Shown in pieces: positions 12,086 through 24,075 of a stretch of 64,000 nucleotides of DNA; the first letter of the stretch is position 1, and the number at the start of each line of letters is the position of its first letter. This stretch comes from Branchiostoma floridae (Eukaryota > Chordata > Leptocardii > Amphioxiformes > Branchiostomatidae), in the NCBI RefSeq assembly GCF_000003815.2, contig NC_049995.1, positions 10,282,595 through 10,346,594 of the forward strand, in the 5' to 3' direction. Position numbers and translations under genes: made by a program. Under the pieces are notes generated by a model, which worked only from the letters and a program-made list of their open reading frames with translations, was not told the DNA's origin and did no database searches.

Positions 12086-15000
12086 TACATACAGACCCAA
12101 GTCAAGCAATCTCATACTCTTCTTGGCGAAGAGAATTACTAGAATATGAAAAGTGGAACAGTTACTGTATGACATCTTTTTTCCGGGACAGGGTATTTCT
12201 TCTACATTTGTACATACATGTAAAACTGTTCCTTTGATTTTACTTAGGACTGATTTTTAACCTTTGCCATGGTCCCCAGGTATCACATTCAGCTGCGCAG
12301 GTAAATAATGGCCCTTCTATGACGCACATCCACCCACTGACAATGAGCCAATTTTCCCCCGAGTATTCCTGGGTCAAACACTTGATGATGCATGTATTGC
12401 AGGTGTTTTAGAAATTGTGCCACACTTTTGTCAGTTTTGATGACTACAGTCACTGTGCATATAAATTTATGACAGAGACAATTGTCCTTAATATTTTTTT
12501 CTGCAAATTTTCACTCTCCCATTGAAATAAAAGGCCTATGTACTAGTATGTAGTACACTGTTGCAATTTTTCTGAGCACTGATTTTTTCTTCATTGAGCA
12601 ATTCAGCTAGTAAAAAATAAAATTGCAACATTCAAAGTAGTATTCTTGAATTGTATGTCATAGCAGGATATGAAAGTGGTTAAATAGAATATGTTGTATA
12701 CTAGTAACTACTGGTGTGTTGTACTTTAACTTACATAACCTTAAAATTGAATTACTTAAGTGCACTGGTGTACTCTGTCAAAAAAATGGTGCACAGGTCC
12801 AATTTCGGGTGCACAAAAGTGTGCATTATGCACCCAGAATTTCAAGCCCTGACCCTCACCCCCAATTCTTTCATTTGACAGAACCTTGCTGCTAATGATG
12901 GACCAAAACTATGTAGCCACTTCATCATCTTGACAGACAAAATTGGCTTGTCTAATTTGAAAAAGGTAAGAATTAACTTGTCAAGTCCCACCAGGGAGTA
13001 TGCATCAATTTGCAGGGATGTCTGTAGCTAGAGAAAACCGTGCCTAAAGAGGCGGAAAAACGTAGCGATTCCTGTTTCATAAACATCCAAGCGGCCACCC
13101 CTCGACTTCTATCCAAATGGTACCTCCCAATGAGTTGGGTGCTTGTCCGAAATCCACCCCAGACAGAAGGCTATTTATAAATGCCCACAGTACTACATCA
13201 TTACATTGGCTGCTGGCCAACCCAGAATACTTCAAAGCTTCCCACAGCATGATGTCATACCCTTGGCACCTGGCTGCTGATTGGTTGCTAGGGGGGATGA
13301 TTGACAGGTCTATGGGCTGATAATAGCAGCATGTGATGCTTGGTGCCTGGAGAGGGGATAATGTAGGGGAGGGTTGGGCAACTGGGACAAAGCCGTGGCG
13401 TGTCTTGTTTGGCGAGAACGGGCAGGTGACTAGAGGGCAGTAAACAAAACGTGGCCTGATCCCAGAGGCGAGGGGGAACGCGGGGCGGAACTGACGCTAT
13501 TGGCTAATGAGGAATTCACCACGATAAACTAACACTGGGGTTTTTCCAGGGTTATTCTTGGGAAAATGTGGGAGAAACATGGAAACTGTGGTTTACCAAC
13601 TTGTCAATTTCAAATTATGTGACCAAATTATCTGTTTACATTGCAGGTTCTTTTGAATAGTGTTCTTTTGTTTCTCATTTTCCAGAATTGCAATAACTTA
13701 AAAATACACTATTTTCCAATCTTTTTCTTTGCTCAGTAACTGGTATGTGTTACTCCAAATGTCCAATACTGTCCACCAACCCTTTTTTTAGGCTGCCAAA
13801 TTGCAAGCCACCTTAATTTTTTTTTTTGCAAACTGAAATTGTTGCTACAAACTCCTGTTGTGCATTTCAAGCCCTAGGGTAGGCAGAAATATTATGGTTC
13901 CTATTTCCTGATATGTATATCAACAAATATGCCACTTTCAACCAGAACTAACTAGTTTCTACTAGATCATTTCTTTGTCCTATCAAAATTCTGGTCACAA
14001 CTGAAATAGGAGGTGTAAAAAACAAAATAAGGAAGTTTTGGGAAAAAAATACAGCAACCACAGGTGACGTTTCAATTAAAGGGCCATTCACTAATAATTC
14101 TGAAACTACATAACAATTCTTTTTGGGGCACTTTCACTGCCCATCCAAAAGTGAAAATTTTATTTAACAAATGGAAAGTGAACACATTTTCTTTTACTTA
14201 GTTTTAGCATTCATGTAAGAGGTGAGAAAGGAAACAAAATTAAAATTTGCTAGTAGTCAACCACCAATACAATACAAGAACATCCACTATATTTTGTTAC
14301 ATGTGACGTAAAAATCATTTATAACCTAGAAAAGAAGAAATGTTCAATTCTGTTTATGTCAAATCTGTTTGGGCAACAACCAATTTACATAGTTGTACTA
14401 GTACGTGTATGCAATGTAATATAGATATATGGCATATTTTTGTCGCCTACTTTTTCAAAATAGTCTACAACATTTAGGTACCTTGTGTTAATTGGTATAG
14501 GTGTAAGATTTCTGCTGAAATATTTCTATTGTTTTAAAAGTTATGCAAAGCCTTGTCACACATAAATGTCTACCTTGTTTATTTCTTCAGTTTGAAATCT
14601 CGCCAAAAAAGGCTGACATCACTAAAGTTCTAAAAATACCAACAAAAATTGCCAATTCTTAAAATATGCCACTTGCGTTTGGTACTGGTGTTTCCGATCT
14701 ATAAATTAGTATAATAAATCAGTGGTTGTAAGATACTCAACAAAAATAAACAACTGCAAGGTATTTCTACAAACCTTCTTCCTATTGTAACCAGTGCAAG
14801 GTACTTTAGGTGGCCAAAGGATGAAAAAATGCAGTGTCATCATGATTCAAAATAGTTCTTAGCATCATCTACTGTGTGTTGACTGTACATATTAATTATT
14901 GTTCTAAAAATCATACTCTTAAACGGTAAAGGGGAGCGGGACTATCAAAGAAGTAAAGACTGATACAATGAAACTCGTCTAATATTGTAGCAACTACATG

Positions 15001-16330
15001 TATTTCACTTACATATATTTAGGAAATGGTCAAAGTAGACTGAATTTTTTTTTAAATGCTTGTGTCAATGGGAAATTAACCCAAGCCCCAGCCACAGCCA
15101 CCAAAAAGCATCCACAAATGAACACTTGCCGTAACCATTGAGTTGTAGGTATTTTGTCTCCAAGCACACAATTTTTACGGACTTAAAAAGATAGATTGCG
15201 GCAAACACCACCGCCTTAATTTCATACATAGAATGGAATTAAAAAGTTCAATACAGTACATGCATATTTGCATGGTCCGAAAGGTGTTTTCCAAAATTGA
15301 TTTTCACCCATGCATTTTTATTTATCAACCTCTACCTATACTACTTTGCTTTCAATTGTTCATCAAAATTACTTAGTAGTAGTCTTGCCTCTTTTGCCTT
15401 TAAATTCTCTTCTTAAATTTTGCAATATTTTGGCAAAAGGGAGAGCCTTTATTATAATCATAACCTTATCTTCTTCATCACGACATATGCTCCATCTTTA
15501 TAAACAGGAGCGTCTATAAATAGTTCTTACCTCAGCCCTTGAGCTGGGAGAGAGCCAAGCGACCAATCGAACCAAGCACATTACCCAAGCCCACATAGGC
15601 GTCACTTCGAGATACATGCCGAGTAAGTGGGGGGGGGGGGGGGAATTTCCGTGTACGTACAAAAGCTTGACACAGTTCTACACCATTCTTCAGTAAACAT
15701 CTAGTAAGTAAGTTGTGCAAATATCCTGTATCGTAGTACAGCCTTCGCAACTCACTTATCTGTTTTCTACACGTGTTCAACCTTCTTTAAGAAAAATCAA
15801 GGTAGTTACAGTCAATACTGCCCAAGATGACCACTCAATAAACTCAGGTGTATGCGGACAGGTGGTCACTATAATATAGACAGAATTTTTAATGCTTGTG
15901 TCAATAGGGAAAATTATCTAAGGAACCCCAAACAGTGCTCAAATTCGCAAAGTGGTCCTTATGTAACTTGTAAGATAATACAACAACTCTATATATGAAC
16001 TTTAAACTTTTATTCTGTATATTCTCTAAATGCTCAATTTTTTTCTAAAGTTTCATAACTGAATGGTACAGTCCTAAGCATCTGTTTCATTGTTTGTCTA
16101 AACTTCAGCTAGTTTTTCTTGAATAATATTTATACAGTTCTTTAACCTTTCCCTTGCTTTGGTCCACCTTTTTTACCAAAATCATAATAACTAGAGCAGA
16201 GCTTTGCACAACAAGGGTTGTCCTGAGTCAATAATGAATGCTAGCATTGGAGGTTATTGTACGAAGTCTAAAGTACAATGTACAAGTGTGCACATGGGCC
16301 AAAGCGTCCCTTTGAAAAAGGGGGTGGGTA
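12086..16330. other. Non-coding AT-rich stretch
   Basis: No supported exon. A (G)16-type homopolymer lies near 15630-15645. A good GTAAGA donor on the minus strand at ~15531 could mark an untranslated exon, but the preceding sequence has a stop in the frame HIVEP would need, so it is not called. Confidence 0.5.
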
Positions 16331-16334
16331 CTGG

Positions 16335-16450
16335 TGGCTCGCCTGGGTGCCATATTCTAGTTGTTCTTCCACGGCCCCCATACTCGTTTCTAACTAACTA
16401 GTTCGTAGAGAGTATGGGAGACACAGAAACATTAGGATGGCACCTGCATA
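16335..16450. repeat. Imperfect hairpin element with GCCTGGGTGCCAT end
   Basis: The left arm (GCCTGGGTGCCAT, then CCCCCATACTC) pairs with the right arm (GAGTATGGGAG, then AGGATGGCACC) around a ~20-base loop. It shares its end motif with the hairpin at 40667-40758, so it is probably a small non-autonomous element. Confidence 0.5.
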
Positions 16451-18664
16451 TAGGCTAGATAATTATTTTGGATGTTAGCCTCTTCATTGTCCCTATTCTC
16501 AATTCTTTAAGTGCTTTTTGCAGTCATCAACATTTTCCATTGACAGTCTAGTACAATGCTATCCTCCTAATTTTTCTGGCAGGCAGTTTCAGCTTTATCT
16601 AAAGAAAAAAAACATTATCCTTTTTCAATGTGGCATATTACTTTTTGCAACATACTAGTAAAATGCTGGATAGCAATACTAGTATAAAACTGAATATTGA
16701 ATCATACAATTTAACTTTTGTCTGAATCTTTATGTGCAGAAATCTTAATTTTACTGAGGCTAGATGGTTGAAAATAAAATAAACTGATTATTTATGAGTT
16801 AAACCCCTTGAATCATATTGTATTCCAAAGCCTTTACAAAATCTACAAATATCACAAAAACAACTGGTATTGTCAAGTGATTGGCGACTAGGAAGAGGGG
16901 CATATGGGGTGTTTTTGTTACCTCTTTAAACATCCCCATGAGATTACTAAAAAGCTGTTGTTGCTACCTGTACAACAGGTGTCACAATAACAGGTGTTGT
17001 TTTCCACCTGTACCTTCATCAACAGAAAATTAAGGAATGAGAACTGAAAAAAAGTCCAACAGAAAGGAGGAAATGGGTCTAAAATTTGCCTGCACACAAT
17101 GTACATGCTCTACATTGTACTATGTAGCCCCTAAGGGATAGTATTACTATTAGACTACTGTAATTGTGTTTTGACCTATTTTTTGTTCATTCATTGGAAG
17201 GTTCCTCAAACTATGTAACTTGAACCAATGTGTACTTTCTACTATCATACTACATCTACAGTGTAGTATGAGACCACGAACTAGAGAAAAAAAAATCATG
17301 TTAAAGAAATCATTGAATGCATCGCAACTGTACATCTTTTTGACAAGCAAATCGCATTAAAAAAGGTAGAATTACAGAATTTAAATGACCGCAAAACTGT
17401 ATGTTTTCTAGGAAACCCCTTCCCTAATCAAGAAAATACATTTTGCCTATGGTTGCCAGGATGTAGTCCTACAGTTTTCCCCATGACTGGTGTAACCTGG
17501 CTAGCTTCCATGAATTTCACATGCCCCAACATTCCGCTACCAAACCAATGACGTCAGTTTCAATAATGATTAGCAATGGCAAATTCCCGATAAAAATGGC
17601 CGTTCATGAAGAAAATGACGATGCATATTTTCTATTTTTCAATGTTTTTGCAGTTTGTGAGCTTAAGAAACAAAAACAAGGACAACAAACGTGTCACATG
17701 ATAATGAGCCTAGAGGCAAACAGCAGGCACTCTAACAACAACCTGTTCACCCCTATCAACTCTTTCGAGTGGAATCGCCCACAACGTATTTCGAGATTCC
17801 CCACAAAAATCGACGAAACTGGGCCATTTTCTGCCACAAGAGTGGACGGAGAGGGTGTAGTGGTCATCAGGGGACGTGGTGGATTGATGCTGTGGTCAGA
17901 AATGTGGGCAAAATTGTCCGTTTCGGCCGCAAACAAGCCCGAATCGAGCGCTGACCTCAGAGTCATACTACTCACCACTCGCTACTCGTGAATACATAAT
18001 AAGGGCAACCCCAAAACATGGCAAGGTATTTCCCCATAGTTCTACCTCAAACCTTCCTCAATTTCCGCCCAAACTACCGCAAACGCAGCAAAAATATCGC
18101 TTTCCATAACAGCCAACAAACCTAGGATGCCAAAAATGGCGACTTTACGGAAAAGGAAGGTAGATTTGTTGGAGAAAATGCTTACGTTTCAACGGCTTTG
18201 GGTTGACTTGTTTCCGACGTGGCATGGTCTTAAGTCCCTGGTTTCTGCGAAGTTATGGCGGAATTCCCCACAAAGTGTGCGCGGACATGTCCTCTGGACT
18301 TTCTCCGACAACTCAGCAAGTCCTCTACCTCCTATTTGTGGCGTAAAACTCGGTATTCCAGGTGGAAATGTCGCGAAAAGTGCAAGTTTAACTGGCTTTC
18401 TCTCCCAGACAAAAAAACAAGAGCTGGGAATGACGTCATGGATCCCCCGCCACGCCCCAGAGCGAGGCTAGACGGAGATCCCGGAGTTTTACCGCCCACA
18501 AATAATTATCCCTCCGCGCTGGGTTTTCCCAGGAATTCTCCAAGATTCCTTCTTTCATTTCCACCTCAAGTATTTAAAACTGATAGAATAATAAATCTCT
18601 TATTATAATATTTGGACAGAATTGGGGAAAATTGGTAAGAATGGTGTGTTTGATGGGTTCAGGT
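16451..18664. other. Non-coding region upstream of a promoter-like island
   Basis: No recognisable protein. Base composition rises in GC from about 17.5 kb toward 18.5 kb. Short ORFs on both strands at 17.5-18.6 kb have no domain and no matching splice sites. Confidence 0.4.
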
Positions 18665-18860
18665 TGATGCAAAAGGGGAAGAAAAGAGTGCGGTGTTTAC
18701 ACGCGGAGTGATCGCGGAGCAGCCCGACCTGCGGGTTTTCACAAGGCGAGGTCACGTGACCGGATGGTCATGCCGCCCAGGCAACAGCGGCGTGACTCAT
18801 TCATGAAACTCCTGACGTCTGGCGCGCCAAAATTACCCGCCAAATTTAAAAACACCAGCC
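18665..18860. promoter_or_regulatory. Promoter-like cluster of transcription factor sites
   Basis: A GC-rich island contains a palindromic E-box GTCACGTGAC (18751-18760), an AP-1 site TGACTCA (18793-18799), a CRE-like TGACGTC (18813-18819), and E2F-like sites GGCGCGCCAAAA (18821-18832) and CCCGCCAAA (~18837). It lies between the minus-strand HIVEP gene and the plus-strand AIG1-like gene. I infer it may drive HIVEP, whose 5' exons are unlocated; the direction is not provable from sequence. Confidence 0.45.
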
Positions 18861-18984
18861 TTGTACATGTCATCACGTAGTAGGTGTTCAGGTAAACATT
18901 TCAACATTTTCAAGGGCCATGAATTGAAATTTGCAAGGCAATAAATCGTAGGTCATGGCAAGTAATGGCAAGAACCAATGAGAG

Positions 18985-19035
18985 GAGAGAGGGAGAGAGA
19001 GAGAGAGAGAGAGAAGAGAAGAGAAGAGAAAAGAA
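18985..19035. repeat. GA-rich microsatellite
   Basis: A (GA)n run passes into GAGAA repeats. Simple sequence only. Confidence 0.9.
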
Positions 19036-19792
19036 TACTACAATGAAATAAATAGTACATGAAAGAGGTCCAAAGAGAGCCAACCTATCCTTATGTCCCC
19101 TTCCTAAAAAAACTGGATTTGTTTTATTTTTTGTTTAATGTCGGATTTCGTGAATCCACGATGATCGCGAATCCATGTGCAATAAAGGTCTCCATTCATT
19201 CATTCATTATTAGCTGCCGATTCTCTTCGATTTACAGAGAAATAGTAATGGACAACCTCAAAGCGCTATTCCAGTGCATTCAGAACTAAGCAAGGCAGTG
19301 TGCACTAGCTTCATATTTGCTGAACTGTGATTGGTTAAGTCACCTATAGGGCAGCTTTCGCCTGACAAAGCTAGAAGAATTGTTGATAATCACGACTTGG
19401 TGCTCCTCCAAAAATAAACACCGTCGGTCAAGAAGTCTGCGATGAAGGTAGTAAAATGCCAACCAGTGCAGTGTGGTTACTATATTCATTTTGTGTGGTG
19501 AACTTTTATCTTCGCATTCTCAAGTTATGTTAAACAAATGTGCACTGTGATACCTTAGCAAGCAAATTAAATGACTTTCGTTGCATCATAGTTATTCATA
19601 TACTAGTCTTGTGCATTTTGTTGTAGACTAATGCTATTTTGTAACGCCGATTACTAACGCCGACTGGCGGTTTAAAGGAATAAGGCAGCTTTTAGAAGTA
19701 GGGACACTGGCAAGTATAACTACTGAAGGAGCCTTAGGTTACTTCAGGGCAACGATACTGGTCTTTTTTTTCGAGAAAGCGAGAAAGAGTGC

Positions 19793-20132
<340 letters not shown>

Positions 20133-20534
20133 ATTCAGTCCAAAGGCCTCCAACTAATGTCTGTCAAATGTCACTGGTACGTGTGGTCCAAATAAAGTCA
20201 AAGTACAATGCGTGTTTGGGGTCAATGTTTTGGATGGATCAATATCACGTAACAGTCAGGAGGGCTCATTTTATGGAGACACAGTAATTTCTAATAATAA
20301 TTTCTTGTACAGTTTAATAATATAGTAATATAGTCAGAAACTTATTTTTCAAACAAACAAAACTTCAATACGCACGTGGATACCATCCATATAATCAAAT
20401 CAATATGGCCCAACGAGGAATAACGAATAAACAGTCAACTAACCTTTGGTCAACTTGCCGCATGGGCATGCAAATATCACATGGCCCTATAACCAAACAA
20501 CTTCGGAAGACCTTCAAATGCATGGTCGTGCACG

Positions 20535-23500
20535 ATGGCGTCCGCTAAAGTAGTGCACCATCTAGTCGTTTTTATAGTGTTGTTTACGGCGAATTATCAT
20601 GACTTTGTTGAGGGTTTTTCCAGTAATCTTTCGTTTAAGTCTGGTGGAGGAGAAAGGAAGGGTGCATCCTACGCCGGGCAATGGAAATACCTCTCCATTC
20701 TTGTCTCGGTAAGTTCAGTCATTGTACTTCTTAGATGCACAATTTCAGGGTCATGTTAACGCCATGTAAAATATTACATTAATGTGTGAATACTAGTAAA
20801 GACATTTATTGTGCATTTTTGCCCAACCGAGGTAACTACAGGTAACAACAGAGACAGAACATATAGTACATAACAATATCATAGACCTAGTCTAACATGG
20901 CTATGGGTGAGGCTATGGGACCGGTGAGGTGAGGTGAGAGTCTAACATGGAAGCTCGGCTTCTTCTAGCTTCTTAAATGGTGAAAATTAAGGTTTGTATA
21001 TATGTTTAGCACTCGGTTTGCAAAACGCATGAGGATATAAATTTGTCAGTGCTACCCATATGTCTAAAGTGAGGGAATCTACTTTCTATATCTATTTAGC
21101 TATATATAGCTAAATAGAGTATTTCTATCAATAACATACATAGTACAATCAACAACAAAGTGTACATCATATTCATCTATCAGGTGAAAAATTGACAGAC
21201 TCTTTTTTCTACGATAATTTATACATTCTAAGTTGCTCCTATGACTTGCGGTTTAGAGCATCTAAGTTTTACACCAGTTACAAATAGCCTATTTGCGTAT
21301 ATCATGAAGAACGCAAAATTTTAACTTCTTCAAAACAGCGTATAGTTTGCAATATTCAATGCTATCAAAGCCAACTGTTGTATCATCAAAAATGTTTATA
21401 TAATACGTAGCCTAACTCAGAAATCCTGTAAATGGTTGTTAAAGAGGTCTGAGAAGTAAGAAAAAAATCTTCTACTCTAACATCTGCTTGGAGATGATGT
21501 CATAGAAGGCTCAGCCCGGACAGTCAGAAAACATGTACACATGCGTTGCACACGCTCTTTAACGTTTGCTGGGAGCTCAGAGAAAAGCTCAACGACCGAC
21601 CGGACTTTCGGCCTTACCTCCCATGACCCTTGTGTCCTGTTTGATCACATGACGGCTCACAGATTCCCACAGACCTTTCACACAGTTTACTGTAGCATGT
21701 GAAATTTTTGCGGGGATTTAAAATTCACGGTAGAAAGAAAACTCGGTGTCTGCGGTGGGTTTAGTGCGCAATAGCACCTATGGTAAAAGAAAGCTACAGT
21801 ATTAAATGGAAACACCAATGGCTTTGAGTTAAGGTGGTATCTCACTGCACTTGGGGCACTGGTGCGGCACTGTGGGGTTCGAAAGATCACTCAACGAATT
21901 TCAGAGATAAAGAACGAAATCAATTTTCTTACGCTTTGTGTATTTTGTTAAATAGGCAAAAACAACAGTGCCGCAGTGAACGAACCACGCAATGCCACAA
22001 CGGTGCCCCAAGCGCAGTGAGATACCACATTTAGCGGTTAAAATCCCAATGGCAAAACTCGCAGTAAAACTCTCAATGGCAAATTTCACCGCAAATTTAA
22101 ACCACCGCGTGCAAAAAATCAAAGCCTTCTTTTTACTGCGAGATTAAACTCCGCGAAGATTTTCTCATTTACAGTACCACCTAAACTAAACTTAACGTAA
22201 TTCTCACCCAGCCTTTATTACAGTTTATAAAGATGGCGGGTATAGTACTAGTACGAACATGTGCGGTGCACGTAGTGCTTCTGTTGGTGTACGTGATTGT
22301 TGAGAGAGAATACAGTACCAACGTTATACCAGTTCACCAGACAAACAACAAGTTTGGCCGTCGCTATTGTTATCTGACCCAACTGAATATGGTAAGGAAA
22401 TAATAGTAATTATTAATAGAGATTTTTGTCGTACTTTTCTTCTCTTTCATTTTGGCAAACTGCTTTATCATATACTACAGTGTACTTTATCTTCTTGACG
22501 CCGTCAACACTCAACGTAAACTGGCCAATATTTTTGTGCGATTTCTCGCCAAGTAACATTGTGTCGATCGTCTCAAAATTCAATTGACCCTGCCAAAATC
22601 AAATCTACAGAAAATGATTGATATTGCCTTGCGCAATATGTTGGTAAATTTTCCGACAAAGATAGACTTGCACTCTCAACACTCTTAACGGTACGCGTAC
22701 CTTTTATTACCGCTAGAATGAACTCAAAATCTTCGCAAACCACGACTTAAAACCCGACACAGGGTAACATACGACTGCTTTATGGTTGCAATAGGCATGC
22801 AGGGTTTCTAAATCTACGGGACCAGAAATCGTGCGGCCCTTACCACCTCAGTGGACAGATGGCCGACTATTTCTTAATGCTTAGGTGAATGGGAAAAATT
22901 CAAGGGACCGACAAAATGTGCCGACCAGCTCTTAACCTCAAATAACAGTGCAATTGTCTCACGACTAGCTGACAACTAACTTCCAATGTGACAAAGGTTT
23001 TAATTCATATGTTCAATATGACACTAAGGGGCTTTAGATTGTGATACAAAATCCTCATTTTCCCACGCGGCTTATTATTATGATGATATATAATATAATA
23101 TGACATCATACAACTTCATGATGTAGCTATTGACAGAAGGACAAATCGTTGTCTGTTGTTGTTTTTGTTGATTAACGTGATTCGTGCTTTCCAGGTAGCG
23201 CAGACGGTTTTCTTCGGGAGCTGTGTACTAAGCGACCTACTCGAAGCCATCCTTGGTAGAAAACCCAATGTGCTGAAGGCGATTCAAGACTACCTCTTTG
23301 GCGTGCTGCTGTTCCCGATGGCTATGGTAGGGGGCGTTTCATACCGTGACAGACATAGGATACCTGAGAGGCACTTGGCCTGGGTACCGCGCTGGTTAGG
23401 TTCACCATGAGAAAGTATGTGAGCGAGCTTAAACTTACCAGCATAGTTTCCAGGCTATAGGGCACCATAAACGCCAGTTCATTTGAGCAATACGTGTACA

Positions 23501-24041
23501 TCAATAAGTATGTATATGTTTCATAGAGAATGTCTTATATAAACGATAAACCATATAGCAATGAATGTATAAATTAGCAATGAAGAACTTAATCTTCTCT
23601 GAAAAAAAGCTGGAAAGATTTAAGAGGGAACCTTTAGTCTAGAAATTGCATATTTGTTGATAAAGCTTTGAGGTGGGATTTATAAGATCAATTCGCAACT
23701 CATTTTGATATAATACATTATGACTTATTGCAAAACGCTTTCTCTGCGTTTCTTATGATTGTAGCCATCATATGATGTCTGTTAGAGGCTATAATGTCTT
23801 CCTTCTACAGATGGTTCAGTGCCTGTTCTGGGCCCTTTATGCCGTGGACCGGGAGCTGGTCTATCCGAGCGCACTGGATGCCGTCATTCCCAAATGGTTA
23901 AACCACGTCTGGGTATGTCTGGTCATTCTTTGCTTGACAGGTTGATTGATTGATTGATTGATTTGTTTGCGCCTTTATCAATCGATCGATCGATCGGTCG
24001 ATCGATTCATTCATTGATGGATTGATTGGGTTATTGATTGG

Positions 24042-24075
<34 letters not shown>

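Noticed and set aside
15532..15780. Minus-strand 82-codon frame with a good GTAAGA donor, considered as a HIVEP 5' exon
   Set aside because: A TGA occurs in the frame needed to join the 87-nt exon in phase 1, so it could only be untranslated, and evidence is too thin.
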